A DNA stretch of 64,000 bases from Sphingomonas crocodyli (lineage in GTDB: Bacteria; Pseudomonadota; Alphaproteobacteria; Sphingomonadales; Sphingomonadaceae): positions 1,240,001 to 1,304,000 of the forward strand of contig NZ_SACN01000001.1 of the NCBI RefSeq assembly GCF_004005865.1, read 5' to 3'. Made by a program: the position numbers and the translations under genes. The notes beneath the pieces are model-generated. The model did no database searches and was not told where the DNA came from. It worked only from the letters and a program-made list of their open reading frames with translations. Below, one piece after another: positions 49,075-58,583 of the stretch; position 1 is the first letter of the stretch, and each line of letters opens with the position of its first letter.

Positions 49075-52000
49075 TCAATCGAGGTGACCTTCGAGATTGC
49101 ATGCATCCCAGAGGCTCTGGATAGAAGCCTTGCTGTTGTCGTCAGCTTGAGACCATCGCTGGCGCAACTGATCGGCAAAAACCGCGCGACTATCCTGCCC
49201 ACTCGAGTTTAGCCACGCGGCGACCCTCTCGGGACGCCCCTGAAGCCACTCGCGTCCCTTTAGATCATCTAAAAACGAGGGAAGAAGGAGCCTCACGCAC
49301 CGATCGCCTTGCTTGGCGAACTCGCCTGCATCGAGCAACTGATCGCTTCCCAGGATCAACAGCGGCACCACGCTGGCGGAGTGGGCATGCGCCAGAATAT
49401 AGTCACGCAAATTCTTAAAGAGCGTTTTTATATGCGAGTTCGCTAAGAGTCTGGTCGCCGCGAACCACCGCGCTGCATAGCCGGGCAAACTATCACCGAC
49501 CATACTATCGATCTGACTATTAAGAGCATTGAACAGCGAGATTCCGATGTTGGCACTGCCTTTGGTGCCATCGGCGAAAGCCTGTGCGCTAGGTAACGGT
49601 TCATCGCCGGTCTGGATCGATGATAGCCAAGTCTCCTGCGAAGTGGCCCGCAAGTGCGTCAGAAGGATTGCGCGGGCTGATTTCCTCACTGCGCCCGAAA
49701 TGGCCGGCTCGTCCGAGAGTGCTAAGAGCGAGAAAAGCCTAAGGCTGCTCTCGTTCAGCTGTGCTGTCCTCAGCTCGTCCCAGAAGTTTGGATAATTGGG
49801 TAGCTGCGCGGCGAAACGAGCATGATCGTCGACCTCGAAGAGCGTGAGGTAGGTGTCCACGCCGCTAATCACCGCTCGCACCGCTAGTCTGCCAAGATTG
49901 CTAGAACGGAGGTAAGCGGTTGCCACTGCACGACAGAGAGGCGAAACGTTATCGTTGTTGGCTGCTATATATACGAGCCGCAGCAGAGGGGCCTCTTCGC
50001 CAAAGAGCAGAAGGGCATTGCGGACATCGTTGCCGAACGAGGGCACCTCGGCAATCGTTGACCAAGAAATGCCGTTTGGGGGCGGCATGTCCCCTCCACT
50101 CATGATCAGCAGCGCGATAGCTTCCGCAAGAGGGCCGTCATTTCGGTTGCTCTGAAACTCATTCATCCGTCCAGTCAGCATCCCATTCTGTGACAGCGTC
50201 TTGACCGATTCCTTCGTGGCATCGTCCGTTTGATAGAAGCGCCCAAGCGCGTGGAGAGCCGGAGCGATGCCGACGTGTGTCGCCGGTTGCCCGTTCGCCA
50301 CCTCATAAGCGGCCGCTAGGAAACTGCTCCAGTCGATCTCATCCCTTCGGACCATGAGTGCCTCGAATTTTCGCCCTGCGCCGACCGCTGTCTTAGAGAC
50401 CTTAAGCAACTCTGCTAACTTGTTGGCCGCAAATTGGATTGACCCCGGAGGATCAATGAGTTTTGCGGCATTAGGCGGCGCGCCGACAGCACCCACGAGG
50501 TTAAGGTAGTTTTCGACGGTGCCGCGGATGGCAATCGAAGGCAAATTGCACTGTCCGCGTTCCGTGGCCTCATTAAGGGCCTGCGTCATCCTCAAAAACG
50601 CCCGCCGGCCATCCTCCCCAGTGATCATGCTATCGTCAGCGCTCGACAACTTTTGCGCCATTTGATCAATGAACGGAGCGAGGCGGGCCGAAGGGCAGTT
50701 GGCGAGCATAGCCTGCAATCCATCGGCGTCGACAGAGGCAAGATCCTCCCAAGGCCGCCCTGCGGCAATCCTGGCTCGCAGAGCCGCCCAAATACTTTCA
50801 GTCGATGGGTCGCTTTCGATGCCAAGCTCGTCAAGCAAGACGGCAGTCTGAGCTGCTGCCTTTGGATCCATCGGGTGGGCTTTGTCGAGGATGCGCTGTA
50901 GTACCTCCTTGAAGCCTGGCAGGGCCGCTTGGCGCTTGAACTGGTCGGGTGAACGGCCACTCATCGCGTCGAGCAGTCGCGGTTCCATCAAGATCTGAAT
51001 GGCGACCTCGGGTGGTACTCCATAGTGCAGTGCCGCCACTCCGGAGCGCCAGTTGGGATCGAGATCGGATAGATCGATCGCCGGTTCCATAACTGCCTGT
51101 TCGACGTTTTTTGCGATCGCGTCCCGGAAGATGACGAAGTAGGCGATTGCCACGAATGTGACCTCGCGCGACCATTGCAGCCATAGCGTGGCGGCCTCAT
51201 TCACGGTGACGTTTAGCGCGCGTGGTGTGATTTCGTTGGCGGGATCGGCTTCGCGCCAACGCCCATAGAGCCGCCCCATCTGAAAGGCCCACCGCTCGTC
51301 GAACTGCTCATTGAATACCGCTAGTAGCCTATCACGAAGGTATCGATTCCAGTCCGAGAGCGGCGGGCTAGCGACGTGGAATGTCAGGTCGAAGGTTTTG
51401 TCCATGAAGGAGCGGGCCAACTTGGGAGCTACCGCTTCGCCATGTTCGACCGCGTACATACGGGTGATGGCATCCTGATCGATCGGTAGGATAACGACGG
51501 GTAGGTTCACACGCGTCGGATCAAGCTCATCGCCGTGCGAACCCAAGAAGAAGCTGCGGATCGTGCCCCACATCTCCACAGCTTCGGCCTCGTGTAGCCG
51601 GTCGAGATTGTCGATCACGAAGATCAATTGGCACGTGTCCGCAGGAACTGCCGAGATGACCTTACGAAAAAGCTTCTGAAACTCGATCGTCGTTGGATCG
51701 GGTGTTCTGGTGGTACGGTTGCGCTGGTGCTGGGATTGGCGGTTTACGAATAGAGCCCAGAGATTTTCGCGGTCTTTACCTTTAGCGCAAAGGGCCAAAA
51801 CACCGCCGATTAATGCCGGCGCGAATAACAAAAGCAGCCCAAGGTAAAATGCCTTTCCCCGAAAACCCGCTTTCCCAAGCTCTTGGAACCAGTCATGGTC
51901 GATGAGTTGCATGCCGAGCGGAATTAGGGCGAAGCTGAACAGAAAGATACGACCCGCGATCGTCAGCGTAGGCGTGGACCGGGTTTCAGTGTATTCGACC

Positions 52001-52374
52001 TGCCGATTGAGGATGTCGAGGTCAGCTTTCCAACGCTTCTCGGTGGTGAGATTGTTCGCGATCAGGAACGCAATCAGCGTTTCCAGAAATGAACGCCGGG
52101 GAGGGTCGCTCTGGTGGAGCCAGGCATCATAGCAAAAAACGTGTGACTTAAGACGCTGATCGGCCGCGAGATGTTTTTGGACATGGGCGACGACCGTCGA
52201 TTTGCCGCTACCCCAGCGTCCGAGCAGTCCGATGACCTTCAGGTCTTTGTTATTAGCGATTACAGAGGCGATGGCCCTAGCGACCCGATCATGCGATCCG
52301 AAAAAATCTTCGGTGGCCGCTTGGTCGCGGATGAACTGAAGCTTGGACGGTTCCTCGCCGTAACTGTTGGTCAT
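49075..52374 (-). CDS. KAP-family P-loop NTPase with two membrane spans
   Basis: The 1099-residue product has Walker A GRWGSGKST at residues 52-60, two spans at about 139-157 and 176-197 inserted between Walker A and B, and Walker B QLIFVIDNLDRL at 249-260. This is the hallmark of KAP NTPases (Kidins220/ARMS, PifA). PifA excludes phage T7 through a membrane-leakage response, and KAP genes are often in defence loci. The C-terminal 600 residues are helical with a repeat-like region and may sense a ligand. ATG 52374 follows GGGGAGG; earlier frame is non-coding in character. It is the third leftward gene after the membrane protein and caspase. Confidence 0.8.
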   Translation of the reverse strand: MTNSYGEEPSKLQFIRDQAATEDFFGSHDRVARAIASVIANNKDLKVIGLLGRWGSGKSTVVAHVQKHLAADQRLKSHVFCYDAWLHQSDPPRRSFLETLIAFLIANNLTTEKRWKADLDILNRQVEYTETRSTPTLTIAGRIFLFSFALIPLGMQLIDHDWFQELGKAGFRGKAFYLGLLLLFAPALIGGVLALCAKGKDRENLWALFVNRQSQHQRNRTTRTPDPTTIEFQKLFRKVISAVPADTCQLIFVIDNLDRLHEAEAVEMWGTIRSFFLGSHGDELDPTRVNLPVVILPIDQDAITRMYAVEHGEAVAPKLARSFMDKTFDLTFHVASPPLSDWNRYLRDRLLAVFNEQFDERWAFQMGRLYGRWREADPANEITPRALNVTVNEAATLWLQWSREVTFVAIAYFVIFRDAIAKNVEQAVMEPAIDLSDLDPNWRSGVAALHYGVPPEVAIQILMEPRLLDAMSGRSPDQFKRQAALPGFKEVLQRILDKAHPMDPKAAAQTAVLLDELGIESDPSTESIWAALRARIAAGRPWEDLASVDADGLQAMLANCPSARLAPFIDQMAQKLSSADDSMITGEDGRRAFLRMTQALNEATERGQCNLPSIAIRGTVENYLNLVGAVGAPPNAAKLIDPPGSIQFAANKLAELLKVSKTAVGAGRKFEALMVRRDEIDWSSFLAAAYEVANGQPATHVGIAPALHALGRFYQTDDATKESVKTLSQNGMLTGRMNEFQSNRNDGPLAEAIALLIMSGGDMPPPNGISWSTIAEVPSFGNDVRNALLLFGEEAPLLRLVYIAANNDNVSPLCRAVATAYLRSSNLGRLAVRAVISGVDTYLTLFEVDDHARFAAQLPNYPNFWDELRTAQLNESSLRLFSLLALSDEPAISGAVRKSARAILLTHLRATSQETWLSSIQTGDEPLPSAQAFADGTKGSANIGISLFNALNSQIDSMVGDSLPGYAARWFAATRLLANSHIKTLFKNLRDYILAHAHSASVVPLLILGSDQLLDAGEFAKQGDRCVRLLLPSFLDDLKGREWLQGRPERVAAWLNSSGQDSRAVFADQLRQRWSQADDNSKASIQSLWDACNLEGHLD

Positions 52375-53060
52375 ACCCCTCCCCGTGGCGCCGTAACGGT
52401 TCATCCCAGCCCGCGGCGCTTCTATCTCATGTAGTCTCGCTGCCGCATTACCGCCGCTGCGTGAGTTTAGGTCAATGATAAATGCACCGAGCAGATGGAC
52501 ACTAAACGCGATCGCAAGTCCATTGCCTTCGCCGCACTGCATATGCTTGAAATCACTCCTAAATGGATACTGTTTCTAAGCAGCCAGAAGGATCATCCTG
52601 CAGAGGCAATGCAGGCAAATACCAGACACTGAGCGCACGCGGCCGTTACCGGGAACTCAATCTAATCAGCCAACCTCTCTTAGAGGACTTGTGTAAAGCT
52701 GGAACCTGCGACCGAAAGATCAGACTGCAGGTTGAATTCATAGGCTCCTCTGCAGGCCGTGCTTTAGCCCGCTTGATCTTCCACCGATATAGATATCGGA
52801 CAAACGAAGAATTAAGAATGAGCTAAGCCATTTGGATCGATCACCGCTAGGGGCAGCCGATATTACGGAGATGTCTGCTTTCGGGAAATCTGCAAGGCGT
52901 CCCGAACGACCGATTTTGGGGCGCATTACGGTCACATTCTTCCCACGAGGAGCAGCGGTCAACTACGCGAATTTAACGAATACGCGCTGCGGGCCCATAC
53001 ATTTTTCGCTGGCCTCACTATGCCAGCCTCCCTGTACGCGAGGCGGTTGCGATCGAAATT
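52375..53060. other. Spacer between KAP NTPase and caspase genes
   Basis: No supported gene. Short open frames (for example 52563-52826, rightward) lack ribosome binding sites and familiar content. The gap is long enough to carry a separate promoter for the NTPase gene. Confidence 0.45.
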
Positions 53061-54521
53061 TCAGTCATCTCCTAGAGTCTGAATGACATCATCGACGTGC
53101 TTCCGAGCCGCCTCCGCGAGGCCATTCTGAATCTTTTCGATTAGCCCATCAGCACTGTCCGACCAAGTGAGCTTGTACCACCGGCGCAGTATTTCACGAC
53201 CCTCGGTATCAAACCGATCCCAATCATTACGAAAATGCAGGCTGACTATCTCGAAAACATAGAGATACTCGAGGCTTGGTGCGCAGCTTAGTATGAGAAC
53301 GATCTGTTGAAGCCGGCTGAATTTAGGAGTGAGCGTGATCTTGAGTTGCGCCTGGTCCAGCTGACAATTGAGCGACAGATCAAATCGCTCAGTGAAGTCG
53401 TCTTCGAAATTTGACATCGCGAAGGCGAGGCTTCCGGTCATTCTTTCCCACGGAGTCCGCTTGCGCCGGACCCGCTTGATCTCGGCAGTTACGAGGCTAT
53501 CGGGTCGGTCTTCCCGCGCCAGCACCCGGATCATGAAATCCTCGACAGCAGCTTCCTCATAGCGGTTGTGATAGACTAGCGATTTTTCGAAGAACTCGGC
53601 GAACTCGTTAGCGTCGAACGAACTGTCGACCCCGTCAAACAGGGCGCGAGTTAACTCTCGCATTCGGTCCGCGGATCCTGTCTTGCTCTCGGCTGCCTCG
53701 AGGATCTGTCTAGGCGTGGGTGGTGGAGGCACTATCAGGTCGGTACCATTAGGTTCCGGAGTTACGACGTCTTCTTCGCTAGTGCCATCTGCATCAGGCG
53801 CGCGAAAAGTGGTGCTTAGCCAAGCCCTGAACCCCGCCAGGCGCGCAGCATCATCAACGAGGAGCTCTCGGCCAGTCGCCTGACTGACGAAGAATGGAGT
53901 TTGGTCATCATTATGTAGGAATGCGTCGCGTAACGCGCCTTCAATGTCCGTGTAGTAGACTGGCCCCTCGGTCTTGCGTGCGCTCGCTTCCAGGAAAGCA
54001 AGAGTGAACTCGCTCAGCGGATTTCCGCCCATCGAGGTTTGGCTGTCCATCGATGAGGAGAAATGCAGCACGTTGCGGAAACCGTCTTTGACGATGGGCG
54101 GTGACGGTGGCGGCCCCTTCTTAATGAGCAATGTTCCAGAATAGCAGGCGTCGGTCACCGTCACGAGCGTGGTCGGAGAAGCGGCGCGACACAGGTCGTG
54201 AAGGACCGACGAGGACAGGCCCGTCAGGTTCGGTTGCTTTGTGTCGTAGTCGGTGCCGCAGTAATAAAAGTCGGCCCCTTGTTGATCGCCATGACCTGAG
54301 AAATAGAAAAAGATCTCATCGCAACCACCGTCTGCAGGCAGTGCGTTGCGCACGACATCGCGCATCTCTTCTGCGCGTAAATCGATATGGGCATCGACCC
54401 GTTCGAACCGCTCGGTTGCCTCAAGAAGCCGTTGCATCGCCTCGACATCGCGCCGACAACAATCGAGCGGCGTCTGCTGAAGATAATCTGCATTGCCGAT
54501 CAGGATGGCGATCGATGACAT
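53061..54521 (-). CDS. Caspase-family (peptidase C14) protease with C-terminal helical domain
   Basis: The 486-residue product has a caspase p20-like domain at residues 1-215, with the catalytic dyad H77 in FSGHGD and C126 in TDACYSGT. The substrate-pocket loop around YYTDIEGALRDAF follows. Residues 220-280 are an acidic Pro-rich linker (VPPPPTPRQILEAAES). The last 200 residues form a helical/beta domain of no known family (MRELTRALFDGVDSSFDANE). Prokaryotic caspase homologues act as suicide or gasdermin-cleaving proteases. TGAGGT precedes the ATG. It is read leftward 100 bases after the membrane-protein gene. Confidence 0.85.
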   Translation of the reverse strand: MSSIAILIGNADYLQQTPLDCCRRDVEAMQRLLEATERFERVDAHIDLRAEEMRDVVRNALPADGGCDEIFFYFSGHGDQQGADFYYCGTDYDTKQPNLTGLSSSVLHDLCRAASPTTLVTVTDACYSGTLLIKKGPPPSPPIVKDGFRNVLHFSSSMDSQTSMGGNPLSEFTLAFLEASARKTEGPVYYTDIEGALRDAFLHNDDQTPFFVSQATGRELLVDDAARLAGFRAWLSTTFRAPDADGTSEEDVVTPEPNGTDLIVPPPPTPRQILEAAESKTGSADRMRELTRALFDGVDSSFDANEFAEFFEKSLVYHNRYEEAAVEDFMIRVLAREDRPDSLVTAEIKRVRRKRTPWERMTGSLAFAMSNFEDDFTERFDLSLNCQLDQAQLKITLTPKFSRLQQIVLILSCAPSLEYLYVFEIVSLHFRNDWDRFDTEGREILRRWYKLTWSDSADGLIEKIQNGLAEAARKHVDDVIQTLGDD

Positions 54522-54620
54522 GTTTCTACCTCAACCTTAGAGTCTAGCTGGAGTGAGGTGCGTGAGATTCCAGCATGGAAGGACCACCGCTCTCGTTCCG
54601 CGCGGCGTTCTTTTATCGCT

Positions 54621-55886
54621 TTAGGCTACACCGACCAGTTCTCCGAAATCCGGATCGTCGCCGAGGCTCGCGAGGTCGTCATCGTCAGGATTGGGTGATC
54701 GATCGGGGTGAAGCAGCCAGAAGATCCGGATGCGATAGGAGGCGTCTATTTCGAGGCATCGCTGCGCGCAGTCTAGCGCATTGTCGCGGGCGCTTTGGAT
54801 CTCGTGGCGAGGGCGCTGTTGGCCGATTAGATATCGATGCTGTTGGCCGAACGCCGCCATCTGGTAAAACCAATAATCAGCGCGTGATGTGGCCTCCGCC
54901 GTCCGGCTCAGTATGGCGGATAGTCGCAACGTTTCCTGATAGCCCTCAGGTTGAGGCCCATAGAGGGAGATCTGCATCGCGGTGATCTGTCCAGCAACTG
55001 TGTTGTCCGTGGCAAGTCTGACACCTTCCTCGGCGCGTCCCGCCAGTGCCAAGGCGACTGCTGCGGCAGACCGCACATTTGGCCTACCATCGGTGTCTGC
55101 GACCGATTTGAGGCTGTCGGCTGCTGCCGCGAGCCCCGCTCTCCCGTTCGGATCGGCCGCGACCTTTGCGACGGCATCGGTAAGGTCGTTGACCAAGCCT
55201 TCCGCCCTGGTTGCGCGACGATTTGCGTTTGCGAGCGCTTGTTCGACCGTATTGAAGATGCGGCTGAGAACCAGGCGGGTTTCCAGATACATAGCAAGAA
55301 AGCCGCAGATTACCGCGAATAAGAGCGATATCGTCGCGATAAGCGGCAGCGAGCGTTGATCGGCGGGCGCGTAGAGAGCGATCAACTGCTCAAATCGCAC
55401 CAGCGCATCGTTCAACTGATAAGCCTGGGTAAGGCCCACGCCGAGGATTATCTTGGTGAGCCAGTCAGACACTTCTTCCAAATTGGAATTAGAAGCGAGA
55501 AGGCGGCTCTCGATGCGATCTTGGGTGCGTGCACCGTCGCTTTCCGTCGTTGCGCCTTCAGGCGGATCAGCAACAATCGCGGTCCCGCCTTTTGCGAGAA
55601 GGCGGGGAATGCCGAACAGAAAGCCGATCGCGGCGCCGCCAGCGCCACCAGTCGTCATGACGACAATAACGATCCCGAAGGCCGCCGTCGATCCTTTCGC
55701 CCAGCAGGCCATGAGGGCACCGGCCACAGTGACCGCAAATACCCCCAAGCCAACCCACATAAGGCGGCTGAACTCGCGATCAGCTGACCAGTCTGGATTA
55801 GAGGCGGACGTAGCGGTATGTGTATTGGACTGTCCCGTCTGTGCCGAGCGGCCGCCAATTCTTTTTAGCCAACCCCACATATTCAT
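54621..55886 (-). CDS. Multi-span membrane protein with GFLFGIPR and NLEEVSDWLTKI motifs
   Basis: The 421-residue product has spans at about 43-65 (LMWVGLGVFAVTVAGALMACW), 70-93 and 180-200 (LPLIATISLLFAVICGFLAM). The motif GGAAIGFLFGIPRLLAKGG follows the second span, and SNLEEVSDWLTKIILGVGL the next. I recall these two motifs in uncharacterised membrane proteins of conflict systems, but this is memory. After residue 200 comes a coiled coil, then a helical-repeat region (RAEEGVRLATDN; QSARDNALDCAQRCLEI) typical of a TPR-like protein-interaction domain. The gene is the first of the three leftward genes. A pore- or sensor-like role is inferred. Confidence 0.65.
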   Translation of the reverse strand: MNMWGWLKRIGGRSAQTGQSNTHTATSASNPDWSADREFSRLMWVGLGVFAVTVAGALMACWAKGSTAAFGIVIVVMTTGGAGGAAIGFLFGIPRLLAKGGTAIVADPPEGATTESDGARTQDRIESRLLASNSNLEEVSDWLTKIILGVGLTQAYQLNDALVRFEQLIALYAPADQRSLPLIATISLLFAVICGFLAMYLETRLVLSRIFNTVEQALANANRRATRAEGLVNDLTDAVAKVAADPNGRAGLAAAADSLKSVADTDGRPNVRSAAAVALALAGRAEEGVRLATDNTVAGQITAMQISLYGPQPEGYQETLRLSAILSRTAEATSRADYWFYQMAAFGQQHRYLIGQQRPRHEIQSARDNALDCAQRCLEIDASYRIRIFWLLHPDRSPNPDDDDLASLGDDPDFGELVGVA

Positions 55887-56354
55887 CCCCGCACGAGCTC
55901 CCTAATTCAAAATTAGCATAATCTCGGCCATTGAATAGGTGTAAGAGGGATGGATGCTACCAAAATGGTGATATTGCTAGATATATTTAGATATAGATTG
56001 AAATGTATTATTTCTATGATGAGGTAATGATTGTCACTCACCCATCATCGTTGATCAACCACGATTTTGGAATTGTGGCTACATACCGTGACCGAACAGA
56101 TTTCTCGGAGAGGCGTGCCTTCTAGGCGATAGGAAGCCGAACAATTTTCGCTGGATGGCCAAGTCTATCGGAGGATTCGCCTTCAATATAAAGTTACTCG
56201 TGAGTTCTGGCGGTTAAACACGGTCCAATATTGCTGTCCCTATGTCTGGGGCGAGGTAATTTAACCGGATCAGGCGCGAAAAGTGCTCAGAGCTTATAGC
56301 ACAAAATGGGATTGCGCGGGCTGGGGAGTGTTAGGTCATCCCAAGGCGTCATAA
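55887..56354. other. AT-rich spacer upstream of the membrane-caspase-KAP trio
   Basis: No supported gene. The segment 55905-56060 is markedly AT-rich and may contain promoters of the leftward trio and border an island. Confidence 0.45.
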
Positions 56355-56447
56355 TCAGTTGCGTCGACGTAAGGCCCATACCAGCCCTGACAAGCTGGTA
56401 ACTAAGGTAGCAATCGCGACGATAAAGTTGGCATCGATATTCGGCAT
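56355..56447 (-). CDS. 30-residue single-span membrane peptide
   Basis: ATG at 56447 is preceded by GAGAGGAGTCGAATT (AGGAG spaced eight bases). The peptide is MPNIDANFIVAIATLVTSLS followed by GLVWALRRRN: an acidic N-terminus, one hydrophobic helix and an Arg-rich C-terminus. This is the plan of small membrane proteins, type I toxins and tiny holin-like peptides. An inverted repeat stands upstream at 56471-56491. Coding is supported by the ribosome site and the membrane-helix pattern; function is open. Confidence 0.5.
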   Translation of the reverse strand: MPNIDANFIVAIATLVTSLSGLVWALRRRN

Positions 56448-56470
56448 AATTCGACTCCTCTCACCGCCTT

Positions 56471-56491
56471 AAATAACCCATAAGGTTATTT
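56471..56491. promoter_or_regulatory. Inverted repeat upstream of the 30-residue peptide
   Basis: AAATAACC and GGTTATTT are perfect reverse complements around CATAA. The position just upstream of the leftward peptide gene suits an operator or a 5' hairpin. Confidence 0.5.
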
Positions 56492-56924
56492 GTAGGGCAG
56501 GGTTATGTACGCAGATCGAATTCGGTTTGGTGTGGACAGTGCCGCAAATTAGGGTTCATGGCCGCGAGGAGGTTCTCCCGCAAAACTCGCAGCCCTCTGC
56601 GAGCAACCGGGAGGGAGCGGGATGGTCTCGCCTCAGGGGCGCATTGGAGCCTCGAGTTATATTGATCGATGCTGAGTGGCCGAAATTGCGGCTTGTCGTT
56701 GAGTATAATCCGCAGCGCTTCGCGCACTTCACTCCTCGATCTGGCGGTTTCGCACTTTTGTCATGACGGGCGATGATAAGCCCCATCGGTCTCGATCTGG
56801 CGGATACGAAAACACGCTGCGTCTGGATCGCGATTGATAATTTGTGACTCTTTCGTGACGGCTGCTGTCCCAAAAGCCTGGTGGCGCGTCTTATACCTCA
56901 AGCACTCATAAGGCGACGCACGGA
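56492..56924. other. Spacer upstream of the ECF sigma gene
   Basis: No supported gene; the frames open on both strands here are low in coding character. The FecI/FecR unit presumably has its promoter in the last 150 bases. Confidence 0.4.
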
Positions 56925-57434
56925 ATGCACGCCAAACTCGATCAGGACGATGTGGACTTCAACCGGCGGTGGCGGCCGGCGCTGATGTCGTTTTTCCTCA
57001 GAAGGGTGCGTGATCATACCGAAGCTGAGGATCTGACGCAGGAAGTCTTCACGAGGCTCTTAGGATCGCAGGGCGAAGCCACATCATCGCTTGATGCCTA
57101 TGTGTTCCAGGTCGCCGGCAATCTGCTGACCGATCGAGCTAGGCGTGCGCGTGTGCGAGCTGACTATCGCGATAGTTTGGCGAGCGCGGAAGAATTGGAC
57201 GTCGAGTCTCTCGACCCGCACCGGATCGTTGCAAGCCGTGCCGAGCTCGAAGCATTCGGCCATATATTGAACGAACTACCAGAGAGGACGCGAACCATCT
57301 TCATCTTGTACCGTCTCGAAAATCTCGGCCAATCAGAGATTGCTGACGCATTCGGCATCACGAGCAGCGCGGTGAAGAAGCACGTCGCAAAAGCGATGGG
57401 ATTGCTGATGAAGCGTATGAGGGCCCCGCTGTGA
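56925..57434 (+). CDS. ECF sigma factor (FecI type)
   Basis: The 169-residue product has sigma-2 (ALMSFFLRRVRDHTEAEDLT then QEVFTRLL, VFQVAGNLLTDRARR) and sigma-4 (LPERTRTIFILYRLENLGQS; FGITSSAVKKHVAKAMGLL) regions, with no linker domain. FecI-type factors direct RNA polymerase to their TonB receptor operon when the anti-sigma factor releases them. It overlaps the FecR-like gene by four bases (GTGA) and precedes a TonB receptor with an STN domain, the complete cell-surface signalling layout. Confidence 0.95.
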   Translation: MHAKLDQDDVDFNRRWRPALMSFFLRRVRDHTEAEDLTQEVFTRLLGSQGEATSSLDAYVFQVAGNLLTDRARRARVRADYRDSLASAEELDVESLDPHRIVASRAELEAFGHILNELPERTRTIFILYRLENLGQSEIADAFGITSSAVKKHVAKAMGLLMKRMRAPL

Positions 57435-58465
57435 CCCGCGCGGCTTTTGACGACGAGCCCGTCGATCGGGACGAAGCGGCAGCCTTGTGGTGCATGCGGC
57501 TGGCCGAGGGCCAGCTTAGCACCGATGAGCAGGCGGAATTTGATCTTTGGCTGCAGCAGGAAGGACATCGCGCCGCGTTTGACGAAGCGGTCAAGGTCTG
57601 GCGCATAGCGGACGCTGCTTCCGGGCGTCCTGAGATGATCGCAATGCGAACCGAAGCGCTCGATAATTATGCCCACGAGCAGAGCCGTCGCTGGGCACGG
57701 TCGGGCTCACGGCGTTGGTACTGGGGCGCCGGTATCGCAGCGGCATTCCTCATCGTCGTCCTGTCGAGCGCGCTTATGTTGCGCAATCCTGCCGAGCATT
57801 TTGGAACAGGCATTGGTGAGCGCCGCGTGGCTATGCTCACTGACGGATCGCGCATTTCACTGGACGCAGACACGAATGTGGATGTCCGGCTTGAGGACGA
57901 TAGCCGTCAGCTCACATTGCTTTCCGGCCGCGCCAAATTTGACGTGGCAAAGGATCCGCTGCGGCCATTCACTGTGAAGGCTGGCAACAAGCTTATCGTC
58001 GCGACCGGTACATCCTTCAGCGTCGAGTTGCTCCGCGGCGATGTACGCGTCTTGCTCTATGACGGGCATGTTGAGGTGCTTGGCCGTTCAAATGGTGAGC
58101 GCGGCGCGCAACTCGTCTTGAAGGGATCGTCCCGTCCCGCTGATCTCGCACTCGTGCCGGGGCGCGAGTTGGTGGCTCCGCTCAACATGGCGGCAGCGAC
58201 GATCGAGAGGCCAGACATTGCGCGCTCCCTCGCTTGGGAGGCTGGCCAGCTAGATTTTGACAATGAGCCGCTCCCCAGCGCTGTCGAGCGCTTCAATCGT
58301 TATGCCCCCGAGCGGATCTCGCTGGCCGATGGCAGTCTTGCCGGCATCAAAGTCAACGGCGTCTTCGATGCCGGCGATACTGACGCCTTCTTGGAGGGGG
58401 TTAGCGTTTTCAATAAGATACGGGTCAAGCGAGCAGGGCGATCGATTACGATTGAGCGACAATAA
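57431..58465 (+). CDS. FecR-type anti-sigma factor / surface-signalling protein
   Basis: The 344-residue product has a cytosolic anti-sigma N-terminus (residues 15-70; AALWCMRLAEGQLSTDEQAE, FDLWLQQEGHRAAFDEAV), one span (YWGAGIAAAFLIVVLSSALM) and a periplasmic FecR domain (RRVAMLTDGSRISLDADTNV; FDVAKDPLRPFTVKAG). The C-terminal STN-like part (LAWEAGQLDFDNEPLPSAVE) receives the signal from the receptor. It holds the sigma factor inactive until the receptor binds its ligand. Coupled to the sigma gene by overlap. Confidence 0.95.
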   Translation: MTRAAFDDEPVDRDEAAALWCMRLAEGQLSTDEQAEFDLWLQQEGHRAAFDEAVKVWRIADAASGRPEMIAMRTEALDNYAHEQSRRWARSGSRRWYWGAGIAAAFLIVVLSSALMLRNPAEHFGTGIGERRVAMLTDGSRISLDADTNVDVRLEDDSRQLTLLSGRAKFDVAKDPLRPFTVKAGNKLIVATGTSFSVELLRGDVRVLLYDGHVEVLGRSNGERGAQLVLKGSSRPADLALVPGRELVAPLNMAAATIERPDIARSLAWEAGQLDFDNEPLPSAVERFNRYAPERISLADGSLAGIKVNGVFDAGDTDAFLEGVSVFNKIRVKRAGRSITIERQ

Positions 58466-58583
58466 TATTGCAGAAATGCTGCCTCGAAATCCTGCAAACT
58501 ATTTGCTGTCCCATGCCTGACGTCGCGCGTCTTACTGAGCGACGGGGGGCTCCCGTCACAGGATCATGACCGGGGGATAATCA

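Noticed and set aside
52563..52826. Rightward 87-codon frame between the KAP and caspase genes
   Set aside because: No ribosome site, no recognisable content; treated as chance.
55950..56030. 24-codon hydrophobic frame MDATKMVILLDIFRYRLK...
   Set aside because: AGAGGG abuts the ATG, the run is AT-rich and ends quickly; too weak to annotate.
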